A stretch of 48,278 nt of DNA, taken from Magnetococcales bacterium DCbin4 (lineage in GTDB: Bacteria > Pseudomonadota > Magnetococcia > Magnetococcales > UBA8363). Under the pieces are notes generated by a model. The model searched no databases and was not told the DNA's origin. It saw only the letters and a list, made by a program, of their open reading frames with translations. Of this stretch, positions 46,121-48,278 are shown in pieces (within the stretch, counting starts at the first letter, position 1; each line of letters opens with the position of its first letter). The stretch lies in the NCBI GenBank assembly GCA_002753735.1, contig PEAN01000030.1, positions 1-48,278 on the forward strand. Reading direction: 5' to 3'. The position numbers and the translations under genes are program-made.

Positions 46121-46221
46121 GATTCATCTTCCTTACGGGTTCGGAGGTATTCATGGGAACCCCCTTCCAGGATTTGGGGGATTTCCTCCCGGTTTTATAC
46201 CAAATCAAAGAAAAAACCCTG

Positions 46222-46317
46222 GAAATCCAGGGACACAATACCACGGCGCACGGGACATCATAATAATTTAATTTATAACCATAAGAATAATCGGTACGGT
46301 GTCCCCAGATTTCCAAA
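46222..46317. repeat. REP-like inverted repeat
   Basis: ggaaatcCAGGGACAC at the left and, inverted, ggaaatcTGGGGACAC at the right face each other across an AT-rich middle. A 21-nt stretch from 46228 to 46248 recurs exactly at 48084-48104. Repeats of this wording (GGAATTCAGGGGACA) commonly flank REP-associated transposase (Y1, RAYT) genes, although none is in the window. Between 45712 and 46512 there is no intact gene. Confidence 0.6.
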
Positions 46318-46512
46318 CTGTTACTGTCACCCCGGCAAAGCCGGGGGATAACCAATTTTATTTATGGGACTTGCTTTTTCATACGCTCTCTGCAAAAATC
46401 ATAAAGAGTCACTGAACCCACCTCCTGGTGGGTCGACAAAACCGGACTCACTTTCCATGCGCAATATCAAAGATTAACATGAAGGGAAGGGCAATGGGAT
46501 ACGGGAGGCAGC

Positions 46513-46737
46513 ATGGGCCAATATTTTGATCGCATCACCATCACACCAGGACAATGCGGAGGTCGTCCCTGCATCCGGGGAATGCGTGTACGGGTGACGG
46601 ATGTGTTGGACCTTCTGGCCAATGGCCTGACTTCTGCGCAAATATTGGAAGAAATGCCCGATCTGGTTGAAGAAGACGTCACTGCGTGTTTGAAGTATGC
46701 CAGTAAAAAACTGCAACATCCAGTATTGTCGGCATGA
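46513..46737 (+). CDS. DUF433 protein, probable antitoxin
   Basis: The 74-residue protein starts MGQYFDRITITPGQCGGRPC with GGGAGGC just before the ATG. The CIRGMRVRVTDVLDLLANG segment and the end EEDVTACLKYASKKL are the DUF433 helix-turn-helix pattern. Such proteins are usually the first gene of a pair with a PIN-like DUF5615 protein, as here, with ATGA-type overlap. They are thought to bind the toxin and the promoter. Confidence 0.9.
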   Translation: MGQYFDRITITPGQCGGRPCIRGMRVRVTDVLDLLANGLTSAQILEEMPDLVEEDVTACLKYASKKLQHPVLSA

Positions 46738-47072
46738 TTTTATGGATAGATGCCCAGCTTCCACCATCATTGGCAGCTTGGATTGAGGAGAATTTTTCCA
46801 TCAATTCAGTTGCTGTGCGCGATTTGGGCTTGAGGGATGCCTCGGATGAAGTCATCTTTCAGGCAGCAAGATACCTAAATGTCGTTGTTGTGACCAAGGA
46901 TGCCGATTTTCCAGAGATGCTCCTGCAATCTGGACCACCGCCAAAAATAATATGGTTGACGTGTAGCAACACCTCAAATTCAAGATTGAAACAGATTCTC
47001 TCCAAGCATTTGCATCATGCCGTGAAATTGCTGGCAGAAGGTGAATCCTTGGTTGAAATTTTAGATGAATGA
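46734..47072 (+). CDS. DUF5615 PIN-like protein, probable toxin
   Basis: The 112-residue protein starts MILWIDAQLPPSLAAWI, overlapping the DUF433 gene by four bases. The first aspartate (D6), SDEVIFQAARYLNVVVVTKD and AD...FP supply the acidic residues of a PIN-like nuclease fold, typical of DUF5615/Mut7-C proteins. A ribonuclease activity is expected from the family but has not been shown for most members. It is followed immediately by repeat sequence and then the TIR-like gene. Confidence 0.9.
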   Translation: MILWIDAQLPPSLAAWIEENFSINSVAVRDLGLRDASDEVIFQAARYLNVVVVTKDADFPEMLLQSGPPPKIIWLTCSNTSNSRLKQILSKHLHHAVKLLAEGESLVEILDE

Positions 47073-47084
47073 TTCTGGGTTCAG

Positions 47085-47160
47085 GGAGGGGAAGTTTTGT
47101 ATTGTGTCCCCGGAATTCCCCGGTTTGCTTTATGGCTATAAATTTAATCGGTATGGTGTT
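47085..47160. repeat. REP-like sequence upstream of the TIR-like gene
   Basis: gtattgtgtccccggaattcc is an inverted relative of the repeat at 46222 and 48084. The following tataaatttaatcggtatgg resembles 46281-46300. A longer reading of the TIR-like frame back to 47065 runs through this repeat, so that part is not genuine protein. Confidence 0.55.
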
Positions 47161-47187
47161 ACCGGATTTCTGATTAAAGGCAGCTTT

Positions 47188-48045
47188 ATGGATGACCAAA
47201 TGCAGGAATACCAGAAGACCGAAGAAGACGAACGCATGATTGCAAAGCTTCAAAGTTTTGGTTCGCTTGTGAAGCGGTGGATGAATCCTTCGCTCAGTGA
47301 TGCAAAAGACAAAATTCGTTCCGAGATCAACAGAAATATCGAAGATGTGGCTGAGATTGTTCGACTGGCGGGGTGCCGAAAGATCTATAGTATGATGCTG
47401 CCACCCGAAGCCGGAGTCGAAGGTTATATAATTCGAAATATAGACCCCTTCAAATCCATGTTCGAAAAGATTTTGGGACGTAGCCTTAACAGTGAAGTGT
47501 TGGATATGTTGGATCACACAATCAGTGTTATTCAAACGGGAAAATTTCAAGAACAAGAAATGCATCTTGAGCAGGCAAGCGGCGCTATGGGGCCAATTTC
47601 TGGAGAAAAGGTTTTCTTGGTCCATGGACACGATGAAAGCGCTCGTGAAAGCTCTGCCCGGTTTCTGGAAAAGCTGGGGCTAGAGGTAGTCATATTGCAT
47701 GAGCAGGCGAATGCCGGACGAACCATCATCGAGAAGGTGGAAAAGTATGCGGAAGTAGCCTTCGCAGTTGTCTTATTGACGCCTGACGATGTTGGCGGGA
47801 AGCCATCTGACTCAGGTGCTTGGCAGCCGCGAGCACGGCAAAACGTGATTTTTGAACTGGGGTATTTTTTGGGTCGCCTTGGGCGAGCACACGTAGCCGC
47901 GTTGATAAAGGAGGATGTGGAGAAACCTTCTGACTATGACGGAGTCGTTTATATACCGATGGATCCCGTTGGCGCTTGGATGATCCCCTTAGCCAAAGAA
48001 CTTAAAGCCGCGGGCCTGAATATAGATATGAACGATGTTATTTGA
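47188..48045 (+). CDS. TIR-like nucleotide-binding protein (CAP12/Pycsar-effector type TIR)
   Basis: I set the start at the ATG at 47188 (MDDQMQEYQKTEEDERM), because the 41 earlier codons are repeat sequence. The 285-residue protein has a helical N-terminal part (about 1-140). The C-terminal domain begins KVFLVHGHDESARESSARFL and continues with VVILHEQANAGRTIIEK and FAVVLLTPDDVGG. ARQNVIFELGYFLGRLGR follows, with the glutamate expected for NAD cleavage. This is the TIR-like domain of Pfam PF10137, shared with CBASS and Pycsar effectors. No cyclase gene follows in the remaining 230 bases. It lies directly after a DUF433/PIN-like pair. Confidence 0.88.
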   Translation: MDDQMQEYQKTEEDERMIAKLQSFGSLVKRWMNPSLSDAKDKIRSEINRNIEDVAEIVRLAGCRKIYSMMLPPEAGVEGYIIRNIDPFKSMFEKILGRSLNSEVLDMLDHTISVIQTGKFQEQEMHLEQASGAMGPISGEKVFLVHGHDESARESSARFLEKLGLEVVILHEQANAGRTIIEKVEKYAEVAFAVVLLTPDDVGGKPSDSGAWQPRARQNVIFELGYFLGRLGRAHVAALIKEDVEKPSDYDGVVYIPMDPVGAWMIPLAKELKAAGLNIDMNDVI

Positions 48046-48083
48046 GTAGATAGCCTTGTCCATTTCCACCACCATGGGGAATT

Positions 48084-48212
48084 CAGGGACACAATACCAC
48101 GGCGGGAATTCAGGGGACAGGATATACATTTCATCGGGCGGGAATTCAGGGGACAGGATATACATTTCATCGAAGGCTGATCAAATTGATACACTGTCCC
48201 TGGAATTTCCTA
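48084..48212. repeat. REP-like repeats including a 36-bp tandem
   Basis: The 21-nt sequence at 48084-48104 equals 46228-46248. Two tandem 36-bp units follow (about 48103-48138 and 48139-48172), each containing gggaattcaggggacaggat. An inverted relative (ctgtccctggaatttcc) lies at 48195-48211. The last 65 bases to the window end hold no recognisable gene. Confidence 0.7.
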
Positions 48213-48278
48213 CGGGTTAGTAGTAATTGCAGTTTTTATCTTGGTCACAGTGCCACCTCGGGACAGGTGGACGTGTGT

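Noticed and set aside
47065-47187. N-terminal extension of the TIR-like protein
   Set aside because: The open frame runs upstream to 47065, but this part is REP-like repeat sequence; the ATG at 47188 starts the real protein.
1-48278. CRISPR arrays, tRNA and rRNA genes
   Set aside because: No regularly spaced repeats of the right size were seen; the only tandem repeats are two-unit duplications. No tRNA cloverleaf or rRNA sequence was recognised.

Overview
The window looks like chromosomal DNA of a Gram-negative proteobacterium. It carries ADP-heptose/LPS genes (hldE, hldD), an IalB-type secreted protein, an H-NS-like regulator, a DUF1640 protein, a monomeric NADP isocitrate dehydrogenase, an arsM methyltransferase and large chemoreceptors. 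An alphaproteobacterial or Magnetococcales-like lineage is my best inference from this mix; no 16S or magnetosome gene is present to confirm it.

Layout. 158-4000 (-) is a giant TIR / membrane helix / beta-propeller / helical-repeat protein. 4274-6340 (+) is a chemoreceptor, followed by an intact MITE-like element. 6649-12934 (-) is a heat-shock block, hrcA-grpE-dnaK-dnaJ, continuing into dapB and a small acidic protein. A divergent flavoprotein (13127-14257) is followed by a stretch with a possible small transcript and two short genes, then icd (-) and an H-NS-like gene (+). 18386-19855 holds three small or secreted proteins. 19967-25351 is a cobalamin cluster (cobD, cobB, cobM) with a foreign-looking two-gene cassette containing an ImmA/IrrE-type metallopeptidase between cobB and cobM. 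25551-34841 is a long minus-strand run: hldD and hldE, a fused LplT-PlsC-Aas phospholipid enzyme, a DUF1640 protein, cca and arsM. 35163-38270 (+) is an exopolysaccharide-type operon (algD-like dehydrogenase, glycosyltransferase, Cys-rich protein). 38535-40314 is AT-rich accessory DNA with a RelE-type toxin-antitoxin pair and a phasin-like protein. Then come nfo, a cytochrome c lipoprotein, two small secreted proteins (one phospholipase A2-like), and a second chemoreceptor with a NIT domain.

The right edge (45712-48278) is a mobile scrap-heap: a half MITE, a decayed IS110-family transposase, REP-like palindromes, a DUF433/PIN-like toxin-antitoxin pair and a TIR-like nucleotide-binding effector. 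The last three genes are bracketed by a 21-nt direct repeat.

The most notable signals are: (i) a family of long-stem elements, two of them with IS66-like GTAA ends and near-perfect 8-bp target duplications; (ii) the ImmA/IrrE cassette; (iii) the repeat-bracketed TIR effector cassette; (iv) the TIR-propeller protein; (v) a phospholipase A2-like secreted protein. All gene functions are read from sequence motifs only; no database search was run.
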